Shown piece by piece: positions 9,089-18,630 of a DNA stretch of 64,000 bases (the stretch's first letter is position 1; each line of letters starts with the position of its first letter). The DNA lies in assembly GCF_001894785.1 (NCBI RefSeq), contig NZ_BCWW01000010.1, positions 186,001 to 250,000 on the forward strand, read 5' to 3'. The DNA comes from Rhodococcoides fascians NBRC 12155 = LMG 3623. GTDB taxonomy: Bacteria; Actinomycetota; Actinomycetes; Mycobacteriales; Mycobacteriaceae. The notes under the pieces were generated by a model. That model saw nothing but the letters and a program-made list of their open reading frames with translations, searched no databases and had not been told where the DNA came from. The translations under genes were made by a program, and so were the position numbers.

Positions 9089-9763
9089 TCAGGCGTCGGT
9101 GGAGGTGAGGAACGCGATGATCATGTCGCCGAGCATGGCCCGCAGTCGTGTGCGGTGCGCCGGGTCGGTGAGGTCGCGCCCGAACAGTGCCTCGAACGTG
9201 TATCGGTTGGACAGCCGGAACACGCAGAAGCTGCTGATCGCCATATGGATGTCCAACGCGTCGACATCGGTTCGAAAGAGCCCGTCGGCCTGCCCGCGCG
9301 CAAGAATGTCGGCCAACAGCTCGGCGGCCGGATTGCCGAGATTGCTCAGCGCCTCGGAAGTGCCGATATGTTCGCCGCGCAGAATGTTCTCGGTCGATAC
9401 CAGCCGGATGAAGTCCGGGTTCTGCTCGTGATGGTCGAACGTGACCGATGCGATGGCGCGGATCGCCTCGACCGGACCGAGTCCTTCGACGTCCACGGCT
9501 CGTTCGCGCTCGCGGATGCGGAGGTAGGACCGCTCCAGAACGGCCTTGTACAGGCCTTCCTTGTCGGTGAAGTAGTAGTACAGCATCCGCTTGGTCGTGT
9601 GTGTTCGTTCGGCGATCTCGTCGATGCGTGCGCCCGCGAAGCCCTTGTCCGCAAACTCCTCCGTGGCTACCTCGAGGATGTTGTGTCGGGTCAGATCGCT
9701 GTTGCGCCGACGTTTGACGGCCGGTCCGCTGTCGTCGGAGGTGTCGGTTGTACGCGGAGCCAT
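9089..9763 (-). CDS. TetR/AcrR family transcriptional regulator
   Basis: 224 aa. The N-terminal HTH (about residues 25-70) has the family pattern: ILEVATEEFADKGFAGARID, then TTKRMLYYYFTDKEGLYKAV. The C-terminal ligand domain (about 90-220) carries HHEQNPDFIRLVSTENILRG, as in regulators of aromatic-compound pathways. It is transcribed away from qsuD and followed on the same strand by the transporter, so it sits at the centre of the quinate/shikimate module. It likely represses both sides through the shared TAATGTAC motif; the ligand would be a pathway intermediate. Target and ligand are inferred. Confidence 0.85.
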   Translation of the reverse strand: MAPRTTDTSDDSGPAVKRRRNSDLTRHNILEVATEEFADKGFAGARIDEIAERTHTTKRMLYYYFTDKEGLYKAVLERSYLRIRERERAVDVEGLGPVEAIRAIASVTFDHHEQNPDFIRLVSTENILRGEHIGTSEALSNLGNPAAELLADILARGQADGLFRTDVDALDIHMAISSFCVFRLSNRYTFEALFGRDLTDPAHRTRLRAMLGDMIIAFLTSTDA

Positions 9764-9841
9764 GGGTCGACTCTATCGCCGCGAATTGCGGAGAAAGGGT
9801 GTGTGCGTGCCGTCACCGTAGTACCGTCGAGCTAACTCACC

Positions 9842-9855
9842 AATTAGTACATTAA
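9842..9855 (-). promoter_or_regulatory. Candidate TetR operator, copy 2 (qsuD promoter)
   Basis: AATTAGTACATTAA on the plus strand; its complement contains TAATGTACTAA, matching copy 1 at 8990. It lies 17-31 nt before the qsuD start and 78 nt before the TetR start, so it could control both divergent genes. Confidence 0.45.
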
Positions 9856-9872
9856 AGCTCGAGGAGATCGAC

Positions 9873-10763
9873 ATGCCGGAATCCCTGCTCTGCGGGCTGA
9901 TCGGGACGGGTATCGGCAAATCGCTCACGCCCGCGATGCACGAGCGAGAGGGTGCCGAGCACGGTCTGACCTACCTCTATCGGATCATCGATCTCGATCG
10001 GCGCGGGCTGACCGTGGACGACCTACCGCGGCTGGTGGCCACGGCAGCCGACCTCGGATTTCGCGGCCTCAACATCACCCACCCGTGCAAGCAACGGGTT
10101 CTTCACTGCCTCGACGATCTCTCGGAGGATGCCGCGCGTCTGGGTGCCGTCAACACCGTTGTGTTCTCCGACGGGCGCGCGATCGGTCACAACACCGACT
10201 GGTCCGGGTTCGACCGAAACTTCGGCCGTGGCCTACCGGGAGCCGACCTCGGTGATGTCGTGCAACTCGGAGCCGGGGGAGCGGGTGCCGCTGTTGCGTA
10301 CGCGATGGCACGCCGGGGAGCTGCAAAGCTGACACTCGTCGATGCCGATCCTCTTCGGGCGCAGCAGCTCCGAGACTCGCTGGCCTCGATGTTCCCCGAC
10401 TCCGAGATCTGCTCGACCGGCGTCGATCGACTCGCAGATGTGCTGAGCACGGCGTCAGGGTTGGTGCACGCAACGCCGATCGGAATGCTCGCCCACCCGG
10501 GATCTGCTGTGCCGCAGAAACTTCTGCGTCCGCAGATGTGGGTTTCGGAAGTCGTGTACAGGCCGGCCGAGACCGAATTGCTCATGCAGGCAGCGCGAGC
10601 GGGGTGCCGAACCCTGAGTGGCACCGGCATGGCCGTGTTCCAGGCAGCGGACGCCTTCGAGATATTCACCGGCCGAATCGCGAACGCAGATCGGATGATC
10701 GCGCACATGGGCACCCTCATCGACAGTGAAGATCGCGTCGCTGCCGCCGGGGCCTCCGCATGA
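9873..10763 (+). CDS. qsuD: Quinate/shikimate dehydrogenase (QsuD-like)
   Basis: 296 aa. NAD(P)-dependent oxidation of quinate or shikimate to 3-dehydroquinate or 3-dehydroshikimate. The substrate-binding N-domain starts GTGIGKSLTPAMHEREG, the signature of catabolic QsuD-type enzymes rather than biosynthetic AroE. The catalytic Lys is in NITHPCKQ and the catalytic Asp in NTDWSGF. The Rossmann motif is GAGGAGAAVAYA (about residue 131). ATG 9873 is preceded by GAGGAG. The stop overlaps the dehydratase start by ATGA, so the two steps are translationally coupled. A catabolic role is supported by the downstream dehydratase and pca genes. A 3-dehydroquinate dehydratase is not in the window and must come from elsewhere if quinate is used. 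Confidence 0.88.
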   Translation: MPESLLCGLIGTGIGKSLTPAMHEREGAEHGLTYLYRIIDLDRRGLTVDDLPRLVATAADLGFRGLNITHPCKQRVLHCLDDLSEDAARLGAVNTVVFSDGRAIGHNTDWSGFDRNFGRGLPGADLGDVVQLGAGGAGAAVAYAMARRGAAKLTLVDADPLRAQQLRDSLASMFPDSEICSTGVDRLADVLSTASGLVHATPIGMLAHPGSAVPQKLLRPQMWVSEVVYRPAETELLMQAARAGCRTLSGTGMAVFQAADAFEIFTGRIANADRMIAHMGTLIDSEDRVAAAGASA

Positions 10764-12652
10764 CGGCCATTGCCACGTCGGTGGCCACTGTCTCGCTCAG
10801 TGGGTCTCTCGACGAGAAGATGCGCGCCATCGCCGAATCCGGGTTCGACGGGTTCGAGGTGTTCGAGCCGGATCTGATCAGCTCACCGGACCTGCCTGCA
10901 GACATTGCGAAGAAGGCTGCAGATCTGGGACTGACCGTCGATCTCTACCAACCCTTCCGTGACGCCGACTCCGACGACCCGGACCAGTTCGCGCGCAACC
11001 TCGTTCGCGCCGAACGCAAATTCGACGTGATGGAACAGCTGGGATGCGACCTGCTGCTGGTCTGCTCGTCACCGTTGGCCGGTGCAGTGCGCGAGGACGA
11101 CAAGCTGATCGAACAGATGGCAACTCTCGCCGAGCGTGCACATCGCCGCGGACTGCGGCTGGCCTACGAAGCGCTCGCCTGGGGTAGCCACGTCGACACC
11201 TACCGTCACGCCTGGGACATCGTCCGGCAGGTGGACCACCCGGCGTTGGGAACCTGTCTCGACAGCTTCCACATCCTCTCCCGCGGCGACGACCCGTCCG
11301 GCATCCGCGAGATACCCGGCGAGAAGATCTACTTCCTACAACTGGCCGACGCCCCGCACCTGGTGATGGACGTCCTGCAGTGGAGTCGCCATCACCGATG
11401 CTTCCCCGGTCAGGGAAACTTCGATCTGGCAACGTTCGGAGCCGACGTCGTGGCCTCGGGCTATACGGGCCCGTGGTCGCTCGAAATCTTCAACGACGTC
11501 TTCCGGCATTCCGACACCGGCCGAACGGCGTCGGACGCACACCGTTCGTTGCTCCACCTGCAGGAGCAGGTCCGCAGCGTCGACACCGTCGTGCCGAATC
11601 CCGATCTGTTTTCCCCGCCTCCGCCCGGCCCGATCGAAAACATCGTGTCCCTACGTATCGCCGCGGGCCCTGCCAAGGCCGCCCAGTTGGGTACCACCTT
11701 GCGTCACCTCGGCTTCGACCTCACCGCCGCGCACAGCGAACACGGACTGTCGCTGTTCACCCAGGGCCCACTCGCAGTCGCGGTCGACACGACCGTCGAT
11801 ACCCTGTGGACCGCACCGGGCGTCCCCGCCCACCTGCCCGCTCTGGCCCAGATCGGGGTCCGCAGCGAACGGCCCGATCTGTGGTTGACCAGAGCCCGCG
11901 CTCTGGGTGTCCCCGCCGCGACGGTCACCATGCCGGGCGTGGCCGACGCGAACGACGCGGTGGTGCGGCTTGCCGTCACCGGTGCAACCTCGCTCGACCT
12001 ACGCACCCGAGACAGCGCCGGTGCCTGGCAGTCCGCATTCGACCTCGCTCCCAGAGTGCCTGTGCCGCAGGACAAGCCCCTGGTCTCGCACGTGGACCAC
12101 ATCGCCCTCGCGGTCCCGGCGGAAAGCTGGGACGGCGTGATGCTGTTGCTCCGCTCGGTGTTCGGCATGGTGCCCCGGGACGGTCAGGACGTCGTGGACG
12201 CGATCGGACTGGTGCGAAGCCAGGCCCTCACCCTGACGACCACGAACGGCACCATTCGCCTGTCGCTCAACATGGTTCCCGGTCGCCCGTCCGATGCCGA
12301 CCCCCTGCCCGCCGCCCGCCGCGGAGGCGTCGGACATGTGGCGTTCGGATGCGAGGACATCTACGCCGCGGCCGAGGCGATGACCGAACGCGGTCTCACG
12401 CCGTTGCGTATCTCGCCCAACTACTATCGCGACCTGAACGCACGGTTCGGGCTCGGTCCGGACACCCTCGACGCGATGCAGCGGCTCGGCATCCTGTACG
12501 ACGCCGACTCCTCAGGCGGCGAGTTCTTCCACTTCTTCACCGGCACCGTGGGCGACGACCTCTTCTTCGAGGTGGTGCAGCGGGTAGGCGGGTACGAAGG
12601 CTACGGGGAGACCAACTCGGCTGTGCGCCTGGCTGCGCAACTACAGCAGTGA
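10760..12652 (+). CDS. qsuB: 3-Dehydroshikimate dehydratase, two-domain QsuB type
   Basis: 630 aa, close to the length of Corynebacterium glutamicum QsuB. Converts 3-dehydroshikimate to protocatechuate. The N-terminal AP-endonuclease-2-type TIM barrel (about 1-280) shows metal ligands in YEALAWG, CLDSFHIL and SLEIFND. The C-terminal half (about 290-630) is a 4-hydroxyphenylpyruvate-dioxygenase-like double glyoxalase unit with His in HVDHIAL, His in GVGHVAF and Glu in LFFEVVQR. In characterised QsuB the barrel does the catalysis. The gene is coupled to qsuD by a 4-base overlap. It is convergent with pcaF (7 bases apart), which degrades the product further. Confidence 0.9.
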   Translation: MTAIATSVATVSLSGSLDEKMRAIAESGFDGFEVFEPDLISSPDLPADIAKKAADLGLTVDLYQPFRDADSDDPDQFARNLVRAERKFDVMEQLGCDLLLVCSSPLAGAVREDDKLIEQMATLAERAHRRGLRLAYEALAWGSHVDTYRHAWDIVRQVDHPALGTCLDSFHILSRGDDPSGIREIPGEKIYFLQLADAPHLVMDVLQWSRHHRCFPGQGNFDLATFGADVVASGYTGPWSLEIFNDVFRHSDTGRTASDAHRSLLHLQEQVRSVDTVVPNPDLFSPPPPGPIENIVSLRIAAGPAKAAQLGTTLRHLGFDLTAAHSEHGLSLFTQGPLAVAVDTTVDTLWTAPGVPAHLPALAQIGVRSERPDLWLTRARALGVPAATVTMPGVADANDAVVRLAVTGATSLDLRTRDSAGAWQSAFDLAPRVPVPQDKPLVSHVDHIALAVPAESWDGVMLLLRSVFGMVPRDGQDVVDAIGLVRSQALTLTTTNGTIRLSLNMVPGRPSDADPLPAARRGGVGHVAFGCEDIYAAAEAMTERGLTPLRISPNYYRDLNARFGLGPDTLDAMQRLGILYDADSSGGEFFHFFTGTVGDDLFFEVVQRVGGYEGYGETNSAVRLAAQLQQ

Positions 12653-12659
12653 GTAGCGA

Positions 12660-13871
12660 TCAGGACAGTCGCTCGAACACCGCGGCCAGGCCCTGTCCGC
12701 CGCCGATGCACATCGTCTCGAGTCCGTAGCGGACCTCTCGGCGGTCCATTTCACGGAGCAGGGTGGCAAGGATTCGGGCACCGGTGGCCCCGACCGGGTG
12801 GCCGAGCGAGATGCCGGAACCGTGAGGATTCAACCGCGGGTCGTCCGACTCGATACCCCAGGACCGAGTCACGGCGAGCGCCTGGGCGGCGAAGGCTTCG
12901 TTGAGTTCGATGACGCCCATGTCGTCGAGAGTGAGCCCGAGGCGTCCGAGCGCTTTCTCGCTGGCGGGCACCGGGCCGATTCCCATGGTGCGCGGAGCGA
13001 CTCCGGCAACGCCCCAGCTCGCGAGTCGCGCCAGTGGTCGGAGTCCCAGCGCCGCAGCCTTTTCGGGGGTGGTGACGATGGCGATCGCGGCGCCGTCGTT
13101 CTGCCCGCTGGCATTGCCCGCGGTGACCGTCGATTCGGGATCGATCGATGCACGGATTGCCTTCAGCTTCGCCAACGACTCCACGGTGGTGTCGGCCCGT
13201 GGATGCTCGTCGGTCGAGACCAGAACCGGTTCCGACTTACGCTGGGGGACAGCCACACCCACGATCTCCTCGGCGAACACGCCGCTGTTCTGCGCGGCGA
13301 CCGCCCGCCGATGCGACTGCACGGCCAGCGCGTCCTGATCGGCGCGGCTGATGGAGAACTCCTGGCGAAGATTCTCGGCGGTCTCGATCATGCCGCCGGG
13401 CACCGGAAAGTTCTTGCCACCCGCCGTCACTCGGGCCCGCGCAAGTCGGTCGGAGAGGGCGACCGCCTCGGCCTTGACGCCCCACCGCATGCCGGTGGCG
13501 TAGAACTCGGTCTGGCTCATACTTTCGACGCCGCCTGCCAGAACCAGGTCGTTGCCGCCGGACTGCACCTGCATGCACGCCTGCAGTACTGCTTGTAGGC
13601 CGGAGCCGCAGCGTCGGTCGATCTGCATGCCGGGCACGTCGATGCCGAGATCGGCGTCGAGGGCGGCGATTCGACCGATGGCCGGTGCATCACCGTTCGG
13701 TGACGCCTGACCCAGGATCACGTCGTCGATGTCCGCTCCGGAGATGCCCGTTCGCGCAACGAGTTCGGTGATGACCGTGGCCGCGAGGGCCTGGGCGGAA
13801 ATGTCGCGGAACTGGCCACCGAAACGGCCGACGGGGGTACGCAGGGGCTCGCAGATCACGGCTTCAGGCAT
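12660..13871 (-). CDS. pcaF: Beta-ketoadipyl-CoA thiolase
   Basis: 403 aa. Thiolytic cleavage of 3-oxoadipyl-CoA to acetyl-CoA and succinyl-CoA, the last step of the beta-ketoadipate pathway. The acyl-accepting Cys is C88 in RRCGSGLQA; His is in NPHGSGISLGHPVGATG and the second Cys in ETMCIGGGQG. The assignment as PcaF among many thiolase paralogues comes from its position as last gene of pcaHGBLRF. The start overlaps the end of pcaR by 8 bases. Confidence 0.9.
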   Translation of the reverse strand: MPEAVICEPLRTPVGRFGGQFRDISAQALAATVITELVARTGISGADIDDVILGQASPNGDAPAIGRIAALDADLGIDVPGMQIDRRCGSGLQAVLQACMQVQSGGNDLVLAGGVESMSQTEFYATGMRWGVKAEAVALSDRLARARVTAGGKNFPVPGGMIETAENLRQEFSISRADQDALAVQSHRRAVAAQNSGVFAEEIVGVAVPQRKSEPVLVSTDEHPRADTTVESLAKLKAIRASIDPESTVTAGNASGQNDGAAIAIVTTPEKAAALGLRPLARLASWGVAGVAPRTMGIGPVPASEKALGRLGLTLDDMGVIELNEAFAAQALAVTRSWGIESDDPRLNPHGSGISLGHPVGATGARILATLLREMDRREVRYGLETMCIGGGQGLAAVFERLS

Positions 13872-14682
13872 GGGTGTTTCCTCGCTTGTCGTTGGCTCCG
13901 GTACTCACCCGGAGCAGATCGGTCTCGATGGCGCGGGTGGCGTCGAGCAAGGCCGGGAGTAGTTCGGCGCGCACGGCGTCCGCAGAATGACGTGCAGCTT
14001 GGGTCGAGACGTTGGCTGCGGCGACAACCACGCCGGCGCTGTCGCGGATGGGTGCGGCGATCGAACGCAGGCCCTCTTCGAGTTCTTGGTCCACCAGGCA
14101 GAAGCCGTCGACCCGCACTCGTTCGAGTTCCCGCGCGAGCGAGGCCGCGGTGGTGATCGTCTTGCCCGTCAACGGCGTCAACCGCACTCGCTCCAGGTAC
14201 GCATCCAGCTCGTCCTCGGGAAGACCGGCCAACAGCACCCGGCCCATCGAGGTCGCGAACGCCGGAAATCTGGTGCCGATGTTGATGCCGACGGTCATGA
14301 TGCGGCTCACCGGAACCCGGGCGACGTACACCACATCGTCACCGTCGAGTATCGACACCGAGGACGATTCACGCACTCGTTCGGCGAGCGCCTCGAGATG
14401 GGGACCCGAGACCTCGGGGAGCGAAAGACTCGACAAGTAGCTGTACCCCAATTCGAGTACTCGCGGGGTGAGCCAGAACATCGAGCCGTCGGTACGCACG
14501 TATCCGAGTTCGACGAGTGTGAGCAGAAACCGCCGGGCGGTCGCGCGAGTCAGGTCGGTCGCTCGGGCCACGTCGGCCAGCGTTCGACGCGGATGCTCGC
14601 CGTCGAAGGCTCTGATCACTGCCAAGCCGCGTCCGAGAGACTGGACGTAATCCGAGGACGGCGGTGTGTCCGCGGCACTCAC
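13864..14682 (-). CDS. pcaR: IclR family regulator of protocatechuate catabolism
   Basis: 272 aa, GTG start. The winged HTH is at about residues 12-75 (SLGRGLAVIRAF, DLTRATARRFLLTLVELGYV). The IclR effector domain covers about 85-260 (RFPAFATSMGRVLLAGLPEDELDAYL, EGLRSIAAPIRD). It lies inside the operon, overlapping pcaL by 4 bases and pcaF by 8, as in other rhodococci. PcaR proteins respond to beta-ketoadipate or protocatechuate; the ligand here is inferred. Likely target: the repeated TGTTCrCAT elements between pcaH and pcaI. Confidence 0.88.
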   Translation of the reverse strand: MSAADTPPSSDYVQSLGRGLAVIRAFDGEHPRRTLADVARATDLTRATARRFLLTLVELGYVRTDGSMFWLTPRVLELGYSYLSSLSLPEVSGPHLEALAERVRESSSVSILDGDDVVYVARVPVSRIMTVGINIGTRFPAFATSMGRVLLAGLPEDELDAYLERVRLTPLTGKTITTAASLARELERVRVDGFCLVDQELEEGLRSIAAPIRDSAGVVVAAANVSTQAARHSADAVRAELLPALLDATRAIETDLLRVSTGANDKRGNTHA

Positions 14683-15842
14683 GAGGTTTCGCTCTCGGTG
14701 ATGGCGGCCTGAGCCAATGCGAAAGCGTTGTTGCTGTTCGGTACTCCCGCGTAGACGGCGGTGTGCAAGAACACCTCGGCGAGTTCGTCGGGTGCGATAC
14801 CGGCACGCAACGCCGCTCGGATGTGCATGTCGAGTTCGTGGTGGTTACCCAGGGCCGTCAGAACGGCCAGAGTCAGCAGTCGGCGGGTGTGGTGGTCGAG
14901 TCCGGGACGAGCCCAGACGTCGCCCCATGCGGTTCGGGTGATGAAATCCTGGAACGTGGACGTGAATTCGGTTCTCGATGCGATGCTGCGGTCGACGTGG
15001 GCGTCACCGAGCACACTGCGCCGTACGGCCATTCCGGTGTCGTGCGCCGCGGACCGTCCGGCGGAGTACGCATTCGCTCCGACGTGAGCGGCAATGGCCG
15101 CCGTGACGCGGCCTGCCTGTTCGACATTGGCCAGATGTGCGGCCGGGTCGAGTGTCAGGAACGTCGATCCTGCAATGCCATCGGCGATGATGCGCAGATC
15201 GTCCGGAGTGGTCGACGGATCCTGTCGGCCCGCGATCACGAGGGTGGGAGCGGCGATCCTGGCAAGGTCCGCGCGAGAATCCCACTCGGACAACGCCTCA
15301 CAGCATGCCGCGTAGCCCTCGTCGGAGGTCTCGGCAATCATGCGTCGACACCGTGCGACGAGATCGGTGTCGCGGGCGGCGAGTTCGGGCGTGAACCACC
15401 GTGCCAGTACAGCGTCCGCGAGTGCTGCTGTCCCCGAGGCGCGGACGGTCGCGGCTCGGTCGATCCACTGAGCGGGTTCACCGAACTTGGCGGACGTGCA
15501 CAGCAGAGTCAGAGTGCGCACCCGCTCGGGGCGATGAATCGCAATCCATTGAGCGACGGCACCGCCGAGGGAGAGTCCGACCACGTGGACGCGTTCCAGA
15601 GCGAGTGAATCCAGCAGTGCAAGAACGTCACCGGCGAGATCGGCCACGGAATAGGGGCCGGGGGGTACCGGTGATCGACCGTGTCCCCGTAGATCGACCG
15701 TCAACACGTGGACGGAAGCCGACAGTGCGCCCACCTGCGGGTCCCACATCGATCGGTCCGAGCCGAGCGAGCCGATCAGCACGACGGTATCCGCACCGGG
15801 GTGCGGCCCCTCGGTGCGGTGGTGAGCCAGAGTGACTGTCAT
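14679..15842 (-). CDS. pcaL: Fused 3-oxoadipate enol-lactonase / 4-carboxymuconolactone decarboxylase (PcaL)
   Basis: 387 aa. Two consecutive pathway enzymes in one chain, typical of rhodococci and streptomycetes. The N-terminal alpha/beta hydrolase domain (about 1-255, PcaD) has Ser91 in GLSLGGA, Asp in GRQDPSTTP and His in DPAAHLANVE. The C-terminal domain (about 275-385, PcaC, carboxymuconolactone decarboxylase fold) includes ARPGLDHHTRRLLTLAVLTA and GNHHELDMHIRAALRAG. ATG 15842 is the true start: the frame is open much further upstream, but only as a shadow of pcaB. The stop of pcaB and the start of pcaL share one base. Confidence 0.94.
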   Translation of the reverse strand: MTVTLAHHRTEGPHPGADTVVLIGSLGSDRSMWDPQVGALSASVHVLTVDLRGHGRSPVPPGPYSVADLAGDVLALLDSLALERVHVVGLSLGGAVAQWIAIHRPERVRTLTLLCTSAKFGEPAQWIDRAATVRASGTAALADAVLARWFTPELAARDTDLVARCRRMIAETSDEGYAACCEALSEWDSRADLARIAAPTLVIAGRQDPSTTPDDLRIIADGIAGSTFLTLDPAAHLANVEQAGRVTAAIAAHVGANAYSAGRSAAHDTGMAVRRSVLGDAHVDRSIASRTEFTSTFQDFITRTAWGDVWARPGLDHHTRRLLTLAVLTALGNHHELDMHIRAALRAGIAPDELAEVFLHTAVYAGVPNSNNAFALAQAAITESETS

Positions 15843-17188
15843 CAGATGTCCTTCGAATCCGTGGGGCGTTCGGTGTCCGGTGCACACGCAGCGAGGATGT
15901 CGTCGACCAAGTCGGGTGCGTGACCCACATAGCCTGCTGGATCCAACATCTCGCGGACCGCCGCCGGCGTCAAGAAGGCGGTGATGGCGGGATCCGTGTC
16001 CAGTGGCGCACCTGCTGCGCATCGGTCGGTGACGATGTCGCGGGCGCGCTCGGTGTGCGGTGCCAGCGCCGCCGTGACCCGTTCGGCGAGAAGTGCACCA
16101 CCCGTCGCTTCGAGGTTGCGCGCCATGGCATCTGGATGCACATGCAGACCGGTCAGGCTCGTCGCTATGCGATGCGCACCGCCGCCGGTGAGGCGTAGCA
16201 GATCGGTGACGGTCTCCCATTCGGCGTGCCACGAGCCGGCGGCGCGCTGCTGCTCGTGGTCCATGTTCGCCAGCACTGTCGCAACGGCTCCCGGCACCCG
16301 TCGGGCCGCAGCCCGCGCGGTGACGGCGGCGATCGGGTTGCGCTTGTGTGGCATTGCCGACGAACCTCCCGGCGCGTTCTCGGACACCTCGGCCAGTTCG
16401 GTGGCGGACATCGACACGATGTCCCCGGCGATCTTCGCAATGGAGCCCGCGGCAATACCCAACGCGCACGCCAGATCTGCGACGGTGACGCGGTCGGTGT
16501 GCCAGGGCGCAGTCTGTGGTGCCAGACCGAGGGCGTCCGCGAGCGCGGCGGCAATGGCCGGACCGTGCGGATGTACGGCGGCCATCGTTCCGGCGGCACC
16601 ACCGTATTGCACACAGCACGACCGCCGAACCGCAGCGAGACGGTGACTCGAACGATGCAGCGCCCCAGCCCAATTGGCGGCCACCAGCCCGAAAGTAGTG
16701 GGTAACGCCTGCTGGCCGAGGGTGCGCGCGACCATAGGAGTGGTTCGGTGCGCCAGCGCCAGGCCTCGCGCCGCGGTATGTGCATCACCGAGCGACGCCT
16801 CGACGACCGTGAGTGCGTCACGTGCGACGAGCATGGACGCGGTGTCCATGATGTCCTGGCTGGTCGCCCCGGGGTGCACTGCAGCAGCAGGAACTCCGCG
16901 CTCGGACACCGCGTTTCGCAGTACTTTCACCAGTGGTATCACCGGATTCCCACCGGCCGCTGCAGCCGCTCCGAGTGCTGTGATGTCCAGAGATTCACCC
17001 AGCTCTGCCGCGACCGCGGTGATGATGTCCGCATGCTTCGCGTCGACCACGCCGACCGAGGCAGCCGCCCGGGAGAGGGCTGCCTCGACGTCGAACATCG
17101 CCCGAACCCAGCCTCGGTCGCCGACGATCGGTGCGATGATCTCGCTGCCGAATGTCGGATCGAACAGTGCCCCTCTATCGGAAGCCAT
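15842..17188 (-). CDS. pcaB: 3-Carboxy-cis,cis-muconate cycloisomerase
   Basis: 448 aa. Member of the fumarase/aspartase superfamily; cyclises 3-carboxymuconate to 4-carboxymuconolactone. The superfamily signature GSSAMPHKRNP is near residue 275. The substrate loop HPGATSQDIMDT, near residue 103, is typical of cycloisomerases and adenylosuccinate lyases. The family length is about 450. It lies 42 nt behind pcaG and abuts pcaL, in pathway order. Confidence 0.93.
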   Translation of the reverse strand: MASDRGALFDPTFGSEIIAPIVGDRGWVRAMFDVEAALSRAAASVGVVDAKHADIITAVAAELGESLDITALGAAAAAGGNPVIPLVKVLRNAVSERGVPAAAVHPGATSQDIMDTASMLVARDALTVVEASLGDAHTAARGLALAHRTTPMVARTLGQQALPTTFGLVAANWAGALHRSSHRLAAVRRSCCVQYGGAAGTMAAVHPHGPAIAAALADALGLAPQTAPWHTDRVTVADLACALGIAAGSIAKIAGDIVSMSATELAEVSENAPGGSSAMPHKRNPIAAVTARAAARRVPGAVATVLANMDHEQQRAAGSWHAEWETVTDLLRLTGGGAHRIATSLTGLHVHPDAMARNLEATGGALLAERVTAALAPHTERARDIVTDRCAAGAPLDTDPAITAFLTPAAVREMLDPAGYVGHAPDLVDDILAACAPDTERPTDSKDI

Positions 17189-17230
17189 GGTCCTCTTTCA
17201 CCGCATCGTCGATCAGTTCGGGAGCGTGCA

Positions 17231-17869
17231 TCACAGCGCGAAGAACGGGGTCTCGTCTCCGTCCGGATCGGTGTTCTGTAACACGATATCGAGGTGGTAG
17301 CCGCCGTCCACTGTGGTGGCGACGAGTCGGGCTCGCTTGTCGGCGGGCAAGGCGGACAGCACCGGATCGATTTCGTTGGCCTCGGCCTCGTCCGGGAAGT
17401 ACATCCGCGTGACGACCCGCTCGAGCATTCCGCGGGCAAAGATTCCGACGTCGATGTGGGGTGCTTCGACGAGGTCGTTCTCGGCGGGCAACGGCCCCGG
17501 TTTGATGGTCGTGATCGTCATCGTTCCCCGTGCATCGGCAAATGCTCGACCGAAGCCGCGGAAACCTGCGACACGTGGTGCCACGGCACCCCGTGGATCG
17601 TCCGGATGGTCGAAGCGACCGTCGGAGTCGGCCTGCCAGGTCTCGATCATGGCGTCGGACACCGGTTGACGAGCCCCGTCCACGAGGGTGAACGTCAGGG
17701 TGATCGCCTCGGCGGTGCCGGGAGGTACCACGTCCTGTCCGGCCGGCCACAGCAGACCGATGTGGACGTAGGGCCCGACCGTCTGAGAGGGCGTCTGACC
17801 GAACGGTGCGGTGGTGAAATCGGCACCGGTCACCACCGGGTACCGGGGAGCGAACTCGGGGTCAGTCAT
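17231..17869 (-). CDS. pcaG: Protocatechuate 3,4-dioxygenase alpha subunit
   Basis: 212 aa. Structural partner of PcaH in the (alpha-beta-Fe) ring-cleaving dioxygenase. Intradiol dioxygenase fold: [11 protein letters not shown] at the N-terminus, TIKPGPLP in place of the PGxYPW iron ligand, and [11 protein letters not shown] instead of the AHIHF ligand pair. The iron-binding Tyr/His set is therefore lost, as expected for the alpha subunit. The start overlaps the end of pcaH by 8 bases, which fits equimolar production. Confidence 0.94.
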   Translation of the reverse strand: MTDPEFAPRYPVVTGADFTTAPFGQTPSQTVGPYVHIGLLWPAGQDVVPPGTAEAITLTFTLVDGARQPVSDAMIETWQADSDGRFDHPDDPRGAVAPRVAGFRGFGRAFADARGTMTITTIKPGPLPAENDLVEAPHIDVGIFARGMLERVVTRMYFPDEAEANEIDPVLSALPADKRARLVATTVDGGYHLDIVLQNTDPDGDETPFFAL

Positions 17870-18578
17870 CGTGGTCGTCCTCCTCGAACGGGGTGGCGTT
17901 GCGTCCGCGCAGAACGATGTCGAACCTGAACCCGAGAGCCCAGTTCGGTTGTGTTGCTTCGTAATCGAAGGTGCTGATCATGCGAGCACGCGCGTCTTCG
18001 GGGGCTGCGTTGTAGATGGGATCCTGGAAGAACATGGGGTCGTCGGGGAAGTACATCTGCGTCACCAACCGCTGGGTGAATGCGTGACCGAACAGGGAAA
18101 AGTGAATGTGGGCAGGCCGCCATGCGTTGTGGTGGTTGCCCCAGGGGTACGCGCCCGGTTTGATCGTGGTGAAACGGTATCGGCCGTCGGCATCGGTGAG
18201 TACTCGGCCCACGCCGTCGAAATGCGGGTCGAGAGGTGCAGGCCAGCGATCACCCGAGTGTCGGTAACGCCCGCCCGCGTTGGCCTGCCAGACCTCGACG
18301 AGGGTGTTCGGGATCGCTCTGCCGTCGCTGTCGAGCACTCGTCCGTGCACGGTGATGCGTTGCCCCTGAGCTTCACCACCTCGCGCGAGTGTCAGGTCGG
18401 CGTCGGAGTCGGTGACCCGTCCCTCGCCCAGAACCGGACCGGTGATCTCGGTCAATCGTTGGGGGAGAAGCGTCAACGGCTGCGCCGGATGCCGCAGGGC
18501 AGTGGTCCGGTACTCGGCGAAGTCGCGTGGTGCATGGACACCCGTCTGGTCCCGGTACTCGGGCGGGAGATGAAGCAT
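17862..18578 (-). CDS. pcaH: Protocatechuate 3,4-dioxygenase beta subunit
   Basis: 238 aa. Catalytic, iron-bearing subunit; opens the protocatechuate ring between the two hydroxylated carbons. All four ferric ligands are visible: Tyr in GGRYRHSG, Tyr in PGAYPWG (39 residues later), and both His in [12 protein letters not shown] 18578 is preceded by AGGAG at proper spacing; the open frame continues upstream through the pcaI region, but that part is not real. First gene of the pcaHGBLRF operon, divergent from pcaIJ across a 109-bp control region. Confidence 0.95.
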   Translation of the reverse strand: MLHLPPEYRDQTGVHAPRDFAEYRTTALRHPAQPLTLLPQRLTEITGPVLGEGRVTDSDADLTLARGGEAQGQRITVHGRVLDSDGRAIPNTLVEVWQANAGGRYRHSGDRWPAPLDPHFDGVGRVLTDADGRYRFTTIKPGAYPWGNHHNAWRPAHIHFSLFGHAFTQRLVTQMYFPDDPMFFQDPIYNAAPEDARARMISTFDYEATQPNWALGFRFDIVLRGRNATPFEEDDHDD

Positions 18579-18630
18579 CGACAGCTCCTGACGATCGTGG
18601 TGATCAAGCGCACTCGCCACCGTATACATG

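Noticed and set aside
14679-16673. 664-codon frame covering pcaL and part of pcaB
   Set aside because: Only the last 387 codons resemble a protein family; the first part is pcaB in another frame, and pcaL has a proper ATG at 15842.
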